A DNA stretch of 64,000 nt from VXMO01 sp034422835. GTDB lineage: Bacteria > Chloroflexota > Dehalococcoidia > UBA6926. Every line of letters starts with the position of its first letter. Within the stretch, counting starts at the first letter, position 1. The stretch is from contig DAOUJJ010000005.1 in NCBI GenBank assembly GCA_034422835.1, positions 1-64,000 on the forward strand, read 5' to 3'. Made by a program: the position numbers and the translations under genes. A model generated the notes under the pieces. It saw nothing but the letters and a program-made list of their open reading frames with translations. It did no database searches and was not told the origin of the DNA. Positions 7,289 to 17,269 of this stretch are shown piece by piece.

Positions 7289-8629
7289 TTAAAGATTATC
7301 CAACTTGGCGGCGATGAGCGCGGAAACGTGGTCGTGAATCGACGGCTCCTGGATGGCGTCCACGACCTCCGAGGCAAAGGCGCGAATGAGCATCATCCGA
7401 GCCTCTTCCTCCTCGATGCCCCGGCTCCGCAGGTAGAACATCGCTTCGTCGTCAAGGTTGCCGCAGGCCGCGCCGTGTCCGCAGCGCACGTCGTCGCAAT
7501 AGATCCAGAACGCGGGCTTGGTGTCCGCCTCCGCGTCATTGGACAGCAGCAGGTTCTTGTCCACCTGCATCGCGTTCACCTTGGCGGCGTTGGGGCGGAC
7601 GATGATGCTGCCGTGAAAGACGGAGCGTGCGTGGCCATCGAGGATGCCCTTGTAGATCTCGTTCATATCGTTGTGGCCGACGAGGTGATCGACGATGACC
7701 TGGTTGTCCACGTGTTGGTCGCGCGTGATGATATATGCGCCGCGGACATCGCTGTTCGATCCCTCGCCCGCCATGATGATGGTCAGGTTGTTGCGGGTCA
7801 GCCGTCCGCCGATGTCGATGGCCATTGCGCGGAAAGTCGCGTTTTCACCGACCTCCACCAGGGTGGTGGAAACGTTGTAGATGGACTCGCTTTCCTGCTG
7901 GGTCTTGCAGTAGGAGATGTTCGCGCCGGCGCCGACGACGATCTCCGTGACGGCATTGGTGAGGTGGGCGTCGTCTGATACGGAGACGTGTGTCTCAACG
8001 ATCGCGGCGGAGCTGTCCTCCTCGGCGATGACCAGGGTGCGAGGCATGGAAGCCGTTCCCTGTGTTCGCTCCGTGGAGACGTAGACAACCTGGATGGGTT
8101 GTTCGATCGCGGCCATGCGTGGGATGAGGATGAGCGCGCCGTCCGCCGCGAGGGCAGTATTGAGTGCCGTGAAGCCGTGTTCCGTGTAGTCCGCGAGGCG
8201 GGCGAGATGGGCGCGAACCGCGTCGCTGTTGGAATGAACACCCTCCGCAAGGCTGCCGATGACAACGCCGTCCGGCAAGCCGTCCAAAGCGGAAAGCTCC
8301 GCCGAGTATCGCCCGTCCACCACCACGACCCGGCGCCATTCGGAATCTCCAACATTGAGAGACTCAAGATCAAGGGCGGCAGAGGCATCGTCTTCTGAGA
8401 AAGTGGGAGCTGAGAATCCCTGGCGGACGAGGGGTCGGATGTCCGTGTACTTCCATTCCTCGTTCCCGCGGCGAGTGATGGGGAGACCGAGTTCCCGAAA
8501 GCTGTCCAACGCCTCGGCGCGAATGGCGGCGATCCATTCAGGGTCTCTGCCGGCGCGGGCAGCGTGGTATTCCCTCGCGGCGTCCGTAAAATCCGTGAGA
8601 TACGTTTCGAGCGGGCTGGTGGTGGTCAT
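7289..8629 (-). CDS. sufD: SufD, Fe-S cluster scaffold subunit
   Basis: A 446-aa beta-helix protein of the SufB/SufD family, full length. The C-terminal signature YCDDVRCGHGAACGNLDDEA and the following SRGIEEEEARMMLIRAFA motif are typical. The N-terminal region contains NEEWKYTDIRPL, the usual SufD motif. It forms the SufBC2D complex that assembles Fe-S clusters in the cytoplasm. It follows sufB by 36 bases and is probably cotranscribed. The ATPase gene sufC is not next to either gene, which is unusual. Confidence 0.93.
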   Translation of the reverse strand: MTTTSPLETYLTDFTDAAREYHAARAGRDPEWIAAIRAEALDSFRELGLPITRRGNEEWKYTDIRPLVRQGFSAPTFSEDDASAALDLESLNVGDSEWRRVVVVDGRYSAELSALDGLPDGVVIGSLAEGVHSNSDAVRAHLARLADYTEHGFTALNTALAADGALILIPRMAAIEQPIQVVYVSTERTQGTASMPRTLVIAEEDSSAAIVETHVSVSDDAHLTNAVTEIVVGAGANISYCKTQQESESIYNVSTTLVEVGENATFRAMAIDIGGRLTRNNLTIIMAGEGSNSDVRGAYIITRDQHVDNQVIVDHLVGHNDMNEIYKGILDGHARSVFHGSIIVRPNAAKVNAMQVDKNLLLSNDAEADTKPAFWIYCDDVRCGHGAACGNLDDEAMFYLRSRGIEEEEARMMLIRAFASEVVDAIQEPSIHDHVSALIAAKLDNL

Positions 8630-8665
8630 GTAGTCCTTGCCGGATCTGCCTTGAGACCGGACTGT

Positions 8666-10156
<1,491 letters not shown>

Positions 10157-10288
10157 TGAGTTTCACCTGTCCCATTCTTAGACCGTGGACAAACCTGCCC
10201 TGTGGAAGTGTCTCCTCAAGAGACTGACCAACACTCCCACACGGCTATTGTACCCGTATAGCGGGATAGGCGCGATAGGTAGGGGAGA

Positions 10289-10336
10289 CCCTTCGACAGG
10301 CTCAGGTTGAAAGGAGGCGTGGCTCAGGGTGAACGG
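10289..10336 (+). repeat. Family A repeat, degenerate tandem pair
   Basis: One degraded copy (CCCTTCGACAGGCTCAGG, then TTGAAAGG) is followed eight bases later by the second half of another (GGCTCAGGGTGAACGG), separated by a GGAGGCGT-like unit that is also repeated. It lies between sufB and the UGA-containing FrnE gene. Confidence 0.7.
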
Positions 10337-10393
10337 AGGCGTAGTGGTGCGGTATCATGGGCCATACCCCCGGAGAAACCATGGGAGTTTGAC

Positions 10394-11032
10394 ATGGCAA
10401 CCACGGCGAGCGGAATCATCCTGCCGGTCACGGTCTGGTACGACTACATTTGACCATGGTGCTACATCGGCCAGGATCGGGTCGATAAGCTGAAGCAGGA
10501 CTTCAACGTCGAGATTGACTATCGCGCGTTCTTCCTGCGCCCTGATTTGCCGCCGGAGGGAATCCCCCGTCCGGAGAGGTATAACAACCCGAACTCCCCC
10601 GTGCAGCAGGCTGCCGAGGCGGCGGGCATCGTGATGAACAGGCCCGAACGGGTGCCGTACACGCGGCTCGCCCTGGAGGCGACCGAGGCTGCCAAGCAGG
10701 CAGGTGTGGGCGAGGAGTTCCATGAGGCCGCGTACCGCGCCTATTGGGGCGACGGCGTCGACCTCGGGGTGGTGGAGAACCTCAAGCCAATCGCGGAGGG
10801 AGTTGGCCTTGATTGGCCCACGATGCACAAGCACATCGAGGATCGCACCTACAAGGAAGAGGTTGAGCGGCAATACCAGGACGCGCTGAATATCGGCGTC
10901 ACGGGGATTCCCGCCTACGTCATCGGACGGTTCTTCTTTGTGGGCGCGCAGCCGTATGACGTCTTCAAGCAGGTCGCGGAGCGCGCGCTCACAATGATGG
11001 AAGAGGGAGAGGACCCGGGGTTCAAGAGTTAG
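10394..11032 (+). CDS. FrnE/DsbA-family thiol oxidoreductase, candidate selenoprotein (in-frame UGA at active site)
   Basis: From ATG 10394 (GGGAG six bases upstream) the frame encodes 212 residues if the single in-frame TGA at 10451-10453 is read through. The first 19 residues end VWYDYI, then TGA, then PWCYIG. FrnE/DsbA-like proteins carry a CPWC active site exactly here, so the UGA replaces the nucleophilic Cys (position 20) and the resolving Cys23 is kept. Downstream, the thioredoxin-fold protein is intact, with a helical insertion and the cis-Pro loop GVTGIPAY near the C-terminus, ending normally. A hairpin suited to be a bacterial SECIS follows the UGA (separate entry). Translation from TTG 10547 would give a protein without the active site and without the first strand. 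A recent nonsense mutation is the alternative, but nothing else has decayed. It overlaps the end of the convergent neighbour by 11 bases. Confidence 0.8.
10466..10486 (+). promoter_or_regulatory. Candidate bacterial SECIS hairpin of the FrnE-like gene
   Basis: Seven-bp stem ATCGGCC/GGTCGAT (one G-T wobble) closes the 7-base loop AGGATCG at 10473-10479. Nineteen bases separate the UGA from the loop. The loop begins AGG, like the loop of the E. coli fdhF SECIS, and has a G among its first two bases as remembered for bacterial SECIS models. Its placement inside the coding frame is what SelB-dependent decoding requires. Confidence 0.6.
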
Positions 11033-11855
11033 GGGTTGGCGGCAGCCGGGTGATGCCCACGACAAAGTTCTCGGGCGTCGGATCGATTCTGGCTGCTAGC
11101 TCAGTTACCTGGCCAAGCGCATACCCAATAGCGGTCGGCGTCCACTCCGGTAGCGTCGCAGCCAAACCCTTTTCGTGGGGCGAGACGGACATCATAAACG
11201 GCCATTGGTCACGTTTCCGCGCGATGGGGTCTTCCCTGGGCAATTCAACTAGGGGGCCAAACTTGAATTGCCCGTCGGTTGCCGTCAGCGCCTCTGCGAC
11301 TGTTTGAGGTTCGGCGGGGCCGCCGAGCAGCCCTTCATCGAACGTGACAATTGCGTGGACTCTCTCTGCGGGGTTGATGTTGAACCAATTGGGGTCAGGA
11401 CTGAAGTGATCCACTCGCGGGTCAAAGCCGAGGCCGAAGACCTGAATCCCTGTTAGCTCAACGGCCCCGAAGCGGCTCAGAGCGTCGTGGAAACACCGGA
11501 TGAGGGGCGGCATGACACGAGCCGGGTCCCATGACCGCTTATGCCAGCCGGCACTTTCGTAGCGCAGGCCGCCGCGCGGGGGTGGGGGCATCGGTTTTGA
11601 CTGTACCCGTGGGCCGAAGTTGACGCTGACGTTTATCCATCCGATGCAGTGATCGTCGCGGCCGGGCGTCGATTCGCCTTCGTGGAGTTCCCAGAGGGGC
11701 GGCCGGTCTGTTCCGCCGTGGCCGGACCAGCCCATTGTTTCGCCGAGGCTGTCAAAGACACTAAGCAGATCCTCTGTTCCATCATCCAAGTTGAGGGGGA
11801 CGACGCCAATATCCCTGTCCAGTTTTCCGAACGCCTCAACATAGAACTGTGCCAT
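11022..11855 (-). CDS. Hypothetical protein, 277 aa
   Basis: Not recognised. The protein is soluble-looking, rich in Pro, Trp and acidic residues, with no signal peptide or membrane helix. Visible features are a Gly-rich N-terminal part (GETMGWSGHGGTDRPPLWEL), a PMPPPPRGG stretch, and a C-terminal half with alternating strands and EWTPTAIGYALGQVTELAARI. The frame is long, single and convergent with the FrnE-like gene, overlapping it by 11 bases. No domain assignment is offered. Confidence 0.65.
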   Translation of the reverse strand: MAQFYVEAFGKLDRDIGVVPLNLDDGTEDLLSVFDSLGETMGWSGHGGTDRPPLWELHEGESTPGRDDHCIGWINVSVNFGPRVQSKPMPPPPRGGLRYESAGWHKRSWDPARVMPPLIRCFHDALSRFGAVELTGIQVFGLGFDPRVDHFSPDPNWFNINPAERVHAIVTFDEGLLGGPAEPQTVAEALTATDGQFKFGPLVELPREDPIARKRDQWPFMMSVSPHEKGLAATLPEWTPTAIGYALGQVTELAARIDPTPENFVVGITRLPPTPNS

Positions 11856-11910
11856 AAGGGCGGATTATACGTGGGGGTTTTTAGGTGTCAAATCTGTTTG
11901 TTCAGGGTTC

Positions 11911-11937
11911 GCCCTTCAACAGGCTCAAGGTGAACGG
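11911..11937 (+). repeat. Family A repeat, diverged copy
   Basis: GCCCTTCAACAGGCTCAAGG followed by TGAACGG, differing from the family core at a few positions. Intergenic, 56 bases upstream (5') of the 277-aa hypothetical gene. Confidence 0.7.
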
Positions 11938-11966
11938 GGCAGGATTGGTTTGAGGAACAGGGTCTT

Positions 11967-11993
11967 GGATTCTTCTCTGCGCTCGGAATGATG
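11967..11993 (+). repeat. Family C intergenic repeat
   Basis: TTGGATTCTTCTCTGCGCTC followed by GGAATGA. Longer copies of the same kind (GGATTCTTCGGCTCCGCT..., ending CTCAGAATGACA) occur at 48319 and 63110. Stacked next to a family A copy, upstream of trkH. Confidence 0.65.
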
Positions 11994-12085
11994 AGGTGGG
12001 GGCTCAGCGTGAACGCGTAGGCCTTGCGGGCAGGGCGTACAATCGTTGCGTGATAGTTTTCACTGAGGCTGACGGGTAGTCTGCC

Positions 12086-13519
12086 GTGGGGGTCGATAAT
12101 CGACAGCGCCCCCGAGAGCGGCTTGTCCGCCGCTCCGTTGGCGCCCAATCCCGTCGGCTCGCCATAAGCCGGCCGCGCGCGCCGAAGCTCCCGCGATTCC
12201 TTGGCACGCCGTACGTGCGGATATCGATCTTCTTCGGCCTGCTTATCGCTCTTGGAACGATACTCCTGTCGATGCCGTGGGCCACGGCGGACGGCACGGC
12301 GACCGATTTCATCACGGCGCTCTTCACGGCGACATCCGCCTCCTTCGTCACGGGACTCATTGTCGTCGAGACCGGCGAATACTGGTCGCTCTACGGTCAC
12401 CTCATCATCCTGTTCCTGATAGAGGTTGGGGGGCTGGGCTATGTTGCCGGTCTCGCGATCATCATCTTTGGGCGTGAGCGCAGGGCGTCACTCTCTGACA
12501 GGCAATCGCTGCGCGCAACGCTGGGGGGCGGCTCACTGGGGAGCGTCAGCCAGGAGGCGAAAGAGGTCATTCGAATCTCACTCGTCCTGCAGTTGATAGG
12601 ATTCCTCGTCCTGATTGTTGGTTTCATGGTGGCCGGGCATGGCCTGCGCGAGGCCGGCTGGTTTGCCATCTTCCACTCGGTATCCGCGTTCCACAACGCG
12701 GGATTCGATATCACGGGCGGCGCGCCGAGCCTCTTTGAATATCGTTACTCGATACTGGTGGCCGGGCCGATAACGCTGCTCTCGTTCATTGGAGCAACGG
12801 GCGCGGCGATCCTCATAGTCGTTTACCGGCGGAAGCGATGGCTGACGCTGCCCCTGGACGTGAAGATTGTTATCGCCGGCATGGTGGGAGTGGCGATTGC
12901 CGGTTTCGTCGGCATCCTGCTCACCGAGTGGTCCAACCCGGAAACCCTGGGATCACAGCCCATACCGAATCGCATTTGGGACAGCCTTGTGATGGCGGTG
13001 GGGAATCGGACGTCGGGATTCAGCACCTTTGCGGTGAACGCAACGTATGAGCACACGCTTTTCCTGTTGATCTGGCTGATGGTGATCGGCGGGGCGGCGG
13101 GCTCTATGACGGGCGGTATAAAGATCAACGCCTTCATGGTCATGTTCACATCTGTAACGTCAAGCGTACGAGGTCTTGCACACGCGTCCATCTTTGGTCG
13201 GGAGATAGCGGACGTGCAGGTGCGGCGCGCCATCACGATTGCGAGTTTTGCGTTTGTGTGGGTCAATGCGATTGCGTTCCTGCTGGACCTTGTTGAACAG
13301 GAAAGCTTCGTGAATCTTCTTTTCGACGTGGTTTCTGCTTTCGGGCTTGTGGGGCTTTCGACGGGCACGATTCCGGGCATGTCGGAGTTCGGGAAAGGTG
13401 TGATCATACTGTCGATGTTTGTCGGCCGCTTTGCGCCGTTCTTCCTTGCGCTTGAGTTGGCTAATCGAGAAAGATTTACGCGGTTCCGCTACCCGGAGGC
13501 GGAAGTTAGGATAGGCTAG
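12086..13519 (+). CDS. TrkH/KtrB-type potassium transporter membrane subunit
   Basis: A 477-aa polytopic membrane protein of the Trk/Ktr/HKT superfamily, with four pore repeats. The filter loops can be read: SASFVTGLIV (about 86-93), FHNAGFDITGG (about 204-214), VGNRTSGFSTF (about 308-318) and FGLVGLSTGT (about 420-430), each with the expected Gly. It imports K+ (with Na+ or H+) across the inner membrane and needs an RCK-type cytosolic regulator, which follows 30 bases downstream. The start is uncertain: GTG 12086 gives a basic, poorly conserved 40-residue leader and no clear ribosome site is seen. Confidence 0.88.
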   Translation: MGVDNRQRPRERLVRRSVGAQSRRLAISRPRAPKLPRFLGTPYVRISIFFGLLIALGTILLSMPWATADGTATDFITALFTATSASFVTGLIVVETGEYWSLYGHLIILFLIEVGGLGYVAGLAIIIFGRERRASLSDRQSLRATLGGGSLGSVSQEAKEVIRISLVLQLIGFLVLIVGFMVAGHGLREAGWFAIFHSVSAFHNAGFDITGGAPSLFEYRYSILVAGPITLLSFIGATGAAILIVVYRRKRWLTLPLDVKIVIAGMVGVAIAGFVGILLTEWSNPETLGSQPIPNRIWDSLVMAVGNRTSGFSTFAVNATYEHTLFLLIWLMVIGGAAGSMTGGIKINAFMVMFTSVTSSVRGLAHASIFGREIADVQVRRAITIASFAFVWVNAIAFLLDLVEQESFVNLLFDVVSAFGLVGLSTGTIPGMSEFGKGVIILSMFVGRFAPFFLALELANRERFTRFRYPEAEVRIG

Positions 13520-13549
13520 TACGGAATCAATTCAGCGGGGAGTGCTGAC

Positions 13550-14245
13550 GTGGCAAAAGGACAGGTAGCTGTTCTGGGACTTGGCCGGTTCGGCCAGCGG
13601 GTTGCGCGCGACCTTCAATTGAAAGGCATCGACGTGCTCGCCATCGATATGGATCCCAACCGGGTGCGCGAATCGTCCTCCCTGCTTCAACACGTGATGG
13701 TCGCGGACGTGAGTGACCGCGGGGCGCTTATCGAACTCGGCGTGCCGGAATCCGAAACTGTGATTGTCGCAGTTGGCGGTGATATCCAGACCAGCCTGTT
13801 GACCACGGTCTTGCTGAAGACGCTCGGCACCCCGGACGTGGTCGCGCGGGCCCGGGATGAGTTGCATGGGAACGCGCTCAGACAACTGGGCGCGGATCGG
13901 GTCGTGTTCCCTGAGCTTGATACGGCCGAGCGGCTTGCTCACAGCCTGTCCTTCAAGGGCGTTCAGGATTACTTTGAACTGAGCCGCGACTATGGCATCA
14001 GCACGGTGCTGGTCAATGACGGGATGGCGGGGAGAACCATTGAGGAGCTTGGCCTGGTGCATCCTCGCCAGGCGAATGAGTTGAGCGTAGTGCTCATTAT
14101 CCGCAATCGCAATGAGGCCCTGATTCAGCCGGACAGATTTGAAAAGGTTGCCCGGGGCGACGTGCTTGTTTTGGCCGGGCTGGACAAGGAATTTGAGGAA
14201 CTGCACCTTGAGCAGTTTGACGGGAAAGGAAGGGATGGACGTTGA
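13550..14245 (+). CDS. KtrA/TrkA-type RCK regulatory subunit of potassium uptake
   Basis: A 231-aa protein with an N-terminal RCK Rossmann domain (LGLGRFGQRVARDL, acidic DMD at the end of strand 2) and a C-terminal TrkA_C domain from about residue 145. It binds NAD(H) or ATP/ADP and gates the TrkH pore. Start is GTG with a GGGGAG-like site upstream. Directly follows trkH, so the two form a transporter unit; two more RCK proteins lie 2 kb downstream. Confidence 0.88.
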   Translation: MAKGQVAVLGLGRFGQRVARDLQLKGIDVLAIDMDPNRVRESSSLLQHVMVADVSDRGALIELGVPESETVIVAVGGDIQTSLLTTVLLKTLGTPDVVARARDELHGNALRQLGADRVVFPELDTAERLAHSLSFKGVQDYFELSRDYGISTVLVNDGMAGRTIEELGLVHPRQANELSVVLIIRNRNEALIQPDRFEKVARGDVLVLAGLDKEFEELHLEQFDGKGRDGR

Positions 14246-14324
14246 CCACCGCTCTCCGCCGCGCTACAGTCATTCGCGTTGCTCGTACGATGAGCCGGGC
14301 GGCGGATAGCTGTGAGGAGTAGAA

Positions 14325-15158
14325 ATGACACAGATTAGCGACCACGTTTACGGGTGCCATATCGCGGACACGCACTACATGCATCCGGGCGGAACCACCA
14401 TCTATTTCATCGGCGATCCGTCTGAGGAAATGCTCATCCTCGATACGGGCGAGCATGATCGCTCCTGGACAAACCAGATCCTCGAATACTGGGAGGGCCT
14501 CGGCTCGCCAAAGATCACAAGCATCCTGCTATCTCACGGGCACGGCGACCACACAGGTGGTGTCGACCGGATTCAGGAGGCCACGGGCGCGCCGGTGCGC
14601 TGCCACCCCAAACTGGTGAAGCCCATACGGAGTGTGCTTGGACATGCGGATGAACTCGTCATTCCGCTGAAGTCGCGGGAAATGGTGCGGACGGGCGGGG
14701 GTACTGCCGTGCGGGCGCTGTTCACGCCGGGCCACGCCGTCGATCATGTCTGCTTCCACCTGGCGGCTGAGCGAATTCTGTTTACCGGGGACACGATCCT
14801 GGGCTCCTCCTCCTCGTCCGTTCAGGATCTGTATGAGTACATGAAGACCCTTGGCAAACTGGCCAGGCTGCGCGTGGACACGATTGCTCCGGGGCATGGC
14901 GGGGTGGTATCGCCGCCGCGAGGGGGCCGGCTTGCCGCGTGGTACATATCCCATCGACAGGAGCGTGAGGAGCAGGTGGTTTCCTCCCTCGAAAAAGGTA
15001 TTGAAAAGGTCGATGAGATGGTCAAGGACATCTATCCGCGGAACCTGAAGAAGCAGCTCCGCCGCGCGGCGGCCGGGAACGTGCGCACGCACCTGGACAA
15101 GCTCAAGAAAGAGGAGCGTGTGGCGGAGTCCGAGGCGACGTACAGCTTGAAAGGGTAG
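14325..15158 (+). CDS. MBL-fold metallo-hydrolase
   Basis: A 277-aa metallo-beta-lactamase-fold hydrolase. The metal motif LSHGHGDHTGG (about residues 67-77), a further His in PGHAVDHVCFH and the Asp of FTGDTIL are present, so the dinuclear site is complete. The C-terminal ~80 residues are helical and basic (SLEKGIEKVDEMVKDIYPR), as in the LACTB2/MBLAC group. A GAGGAG site precedes the ATG. Lies in the potassium cluster. Likely hydrolyses a thioester, lactone or nucleic acid; substrate unknown. Confidence 0.85.
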   Translation: MTQISDHVYGCHIADTHYMHPGGTTIYFIGDPSEEMLILDTGEHDRSWTNQILEYWEGLGSPKITSILLSHGHGDHTGGVDRIQEATGAPVRCHPKLVKPIRSVLGHADELVIPLKSREMVRTGGGTAVRALFTPGHAVDHVCFHLAAERILFTGDTILGSSSSSVQDLYEYMKTLGKLARLRVDTIAPGHGGVVSPPRGGRLAAWYISHRQEREEQVVSSLEKGIEKVDEMVKDIYPRNLKKQLRRAAAGNVRTHLDKLKKEERVAESEATYSLKG

Positions 15159-15174
15159 GCGTGGAGGCCGGGCG

Positions 15175-15525
15175 GTGACAGAGTCAGAAGACTGTATATT
15201 CTGTCTGATTCGCGACGGAAAGATACCGAGCGAGTTCCTGCACAAGGATGACAAGGCTTTTGCTATCCGTGACATCAGTCCCCGCGCGCCGGTCCACATC
15301 CTGATCATTCCGACAGAGTGCATTCCGTGCGCGGCGGCGTTGACGGAATCACAGCTTCCAATCATGGGAACGCTCTTCGACATCGCCAACCGCTTGGCCG
15401 TTTCGGAGGGGATAGCGGAAACGGGTTATCGGCTGGTCGTCAACAACGGCCCGGACGCGCACATGAGCGTTTCGCACCTTCACCTGCACCTGATCGGCGG
15501 CCGCTCACTTGGCCCGGAGGGGTAA
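15175..15525 (+). CDS. HIT-family nucleotide hydrolase (HINT-like)
   Basis: A 116-aa HIT protein with the catalytic triad motif HLHLHLIGG near the C-terminus (His-phi-His-phi-His, here in SHLHLHLIGGR). The N-terminal CIFCLIRDGKIPSE contains the CxxC often seen in HINT proteins. It hydrolyses purine nucleoside phosphoramidates or aminoacyl-AMPs. Start is GTG with GGAGG upstream, 17 bases after the MBL gene, so it is probably in the same transcript. Confidence 0.92.
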   Translation: MTESEDCIFCLIRDGKIPSEFLHKDDKAFAIRDISPRAPVHILIIPTECIPCAAALTESQLPIMGTLFDIANRLAVSEGIAETGYRLVVNNGPDAHMSVSHLHLHLIGGRSLGPEG

Positions 15526-15537
15526 GCTGAGGCGGTA

Positions 15538-16059
15538 ATGAGGAGCTTACGACGGCAGACGGGGTCCGGCTCATGGGTTGGATCGTTCGCGGGTCTATTT
15601 GGCGGGAAAGGCGACCTGCCCGCCGCGAAAACCGTTCTTGTGCCGCTAGTTGGATCGTCCATGGATGAGTCTGCCCTCAAAGTGGCGGGCGAGGTGGCGC
15701 AGGAATCATCCGGCCGCGTTCACGTGCTGTACATCATTGAGGTTCCACGGGCAGTGCCGCTGGATGATCCGATGGATGAGCAAGTCCGAAACGGGGAGCG
15801 TATCCTCAAGGACATTGAGAATTACTGGCCGCACAAGAAAACGAGTGTCGTCACCGAGCTGCTGCAGGCGCGACAGGCCGGGCCAGCGATCGTGACGGAA
15901 GCTGTTGAGCGCGGCGCAGACCTCGTGATCATGGGCATCGACCACGAGAGGCGCTACGGAGACTACAGCCTGGGATCCGCTACTGCCCACGTATTGCAGT
16001 ACGTGCCGTCACGGGTGTGGATTCTGCGCGCGCCCATCAACCGGAACGGCGTTCGCTGA
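15538..16059 (+). CDS. Universal stress protein (UspA family)
   Basis: A 173-aa single Usp domain after a basic 30-residue leader. Core starts TVLVPLVGSSMDESALK. The ATP-binding signature G-x2-G-x9-G(S/T) appears in modified form as MGIDHERRYGDYSLGSATAHVL near the C-terminus, so nucleotide binding is plausible but not certain. Usp domains often accompany K+ transporters, which fits its place between TrkH/KtrA and the two downstream RCK genes. Confidence 0.85.
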   Translation: MRSLRRQTGSGSWVGSFAGLFGGKGDLPAAKTVLVPLVGSSMDESALKVAGEVAQESSGRVHVLYIIEVPRAVPLDDPMDEQVRNGERILKDIENYWPHKKTSVVTELLQARQAGPAIVTEAVERGADLVIMGIDHERRYGDYSLGSATAHVLQYVPSRVWILRAPINRNGVR

Positions 16060-16089
16060 CCAAGTGGAATGACAAGGGATAGGCCGACC

Positions 16090-16515
16090 ATGAAATTCCT
16101 GATTATGGGATGCGGACGAGTGGGGTCCGGTTTGGCTCGCAGCCTGACAGACGAAGGCCATGACGTGACGATCATGGACGTGCGGCAGGACGCTTTTCGC
16201 CGTCTCACGGCACGGTTCCGGGGGAACGCCATCATCGGGGACGGACTCGATTCTGCGGCGCTGCAGCGAGCGGGAATAGAGAACGCGGACGTGTTTGTAT
16301 CCGTGACGCAGGGCGATAACCGAAACCTGATGGCCGCGCAGGTTGCGAAGCACATCTTCAAGGTGCCCCGCGTGATCGCCCGTGTGTATGACGATAGCCG
16401 CGCGGACATTTTTCGGGAACTGGGACTTCAGACGCTCAGTTCGCCGCGGTTCGTGACGGGTCTGATGCGCGATATGATCTTTGACGAATCAGCCGAGGCG
16501 CCGGAGGACAGATAA
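16090..16515 (+). CDS. TrkA-N (RCK) domain protein, single domain
   Basis: A 141-aa protein containing only the Rossmann RCK_N domain (MGCGRVGSGLARSL, then ending strand 2 at MDVRQ). It lacks the TrkA_C domain that completes canonical TrkA. Start at ATG 16090 chosen because the Rossmann strand begins at once and an AGGGA site lies upstream; ATG 16069 in frame would add seven residues. It stops five bases before the next RCK gene, so the two are likely coupled and may act as one split regulator. Confidence 0.85.
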   Translation: MKFLIMGCGRVGSGLARSLTDEGHDVTIMDVRQDAFRRLTARFRGNAIIGDGLDSAALQRAGIENADVFVSVTQGDNRNLMAAQVAKHIFKVPRVIARVYDDSRADIFRELGLQTLSSPRFVTGLMRDMIFDESAEAPEDR

Positions 16516-16519
16516 CAAT

Positions 16520-17191
16520 ATGTACGTCATCGTCGCGGGTGGAGGCAAAGTGGGCTTTGGGCTGTCACAGGCCTTGCTGGACAACGGAACCGAAGTCCTG
16601 TGCATCGAGAAGGACGCCCACCGCTGTGCTGTCATCGCGGAAGACCTCGGCAGCGCAAGCTACCAGGGCGATTGCTGCGAGGTGAGCGTGCTGGAAGACG
16701 CGGGGACGGGCAGGGCCGACGTGTTTGTGGCCGTGACGGGCGATGATGCGGACAACCTCATCGCCTGCCAAGTGGCCAAGGCGCGTTTCCATGTGCCGAG
16801 GACGGTCGCGCGCATCAATGATCCCCGTAACAGGGAGATATTCAGCATTCTTGGCGTGGACGCGACTGTGAACTCAACGGACGTGATCATGTCGCAGATC
16901 GCGCAGGAGATGCCCTCTCGTCCGTTGACGCAGGTATTGTCGCTGCGCGGGACGGGGCGTGAGTTGTGCCAGGTGGAAGTGACGGCTGACTCACCGCTGC
17001 TCGGAGAAGAGGTCAGCTTGCTGCGGCTGCCCGGTGATAGCCAAATTATCCTGATTGTGTGCGCGGACCAAACCGTTAGAACTCCTGCGAACGGTTTGCT
17101 GCTTGAGGCGGGGCAGGTTGTCCTTGCGGTTACGCAGGAGGAGCAGGAGCCGGCGCTGAGAGAGGCGCTGACGGGCATCGCGCCGGAATAG
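16520..17191 (+). CDS. TrkA-like potassium uptake regulator (RCK_N + TrkA_C)
   Basis: A 223-aa protein with Rossmann motif VAGGGKVGFGLSQAL and IEKD acidic end of strand 2, then a TrkA_C domain from about residue 135 (VEVTADSPLLGEEVSLLRLP). It would form octameric rings with RCK partners under a TrkH pore. Start ATG 16520 is preceded by GGAGGACAG. It is the last gene before a strong terminator at 17213. Confidence 0.88.
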   Translation: MYVIVAGGGKVGFGLSQALLDNGTEVLCIEKDAHRCAVIAEDLGSASYQGDCCEVSVLEDAGTGRADVFVAVTGDDADNLIACQVAKARFHVPRTVARINDPRNREIFSILGVDATVNSTDVIMSQIAQEMPSRPLTQVLSLRGTGRELCQVEVTADSPLLGEEVSLLRLPGDSQIILIVCADQTVRTPANGLLLEAGQVVLAVTQEEQEPALREALTGIAPE

Positions 17192-17212
17192 GCGGGCACA
17201 CGACAAAAAACT

Positions 17213-17237
17213 GCGCCCCGTTCAGCGAACGGGGCGC
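17213..17237. terminator. Bidirectional rho-independent terminator
   Basis: Perfect 11-bp stem GCGCCCCGTTC/GAACGGGGCGC with loop AGC. Read rightward it is followed by TTTCAGTT, read leftward by CAGTTTTTTG. It separates the convergent trkA-like and ytxH-like genes and suits both directions, more strongly the leftward one. Confidence 0.92.
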
Positions 17238-17269
17238 TTTCAGTTCAGTCCCGACGGTCGTTCGGGAAT

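Noticed and set aside
10547..11032. FrnE-like gene called from the internal TTG 10547 as a shorter protein.
   Set aside because: This start lacks a ribosome site and removes the first strand and the active site, while the upstream in-frame sequence with ATG and GGGAG matches the family closely. A recent nonsense mutation stays possible but explains neither the hairpin nor the intact downstream frame.
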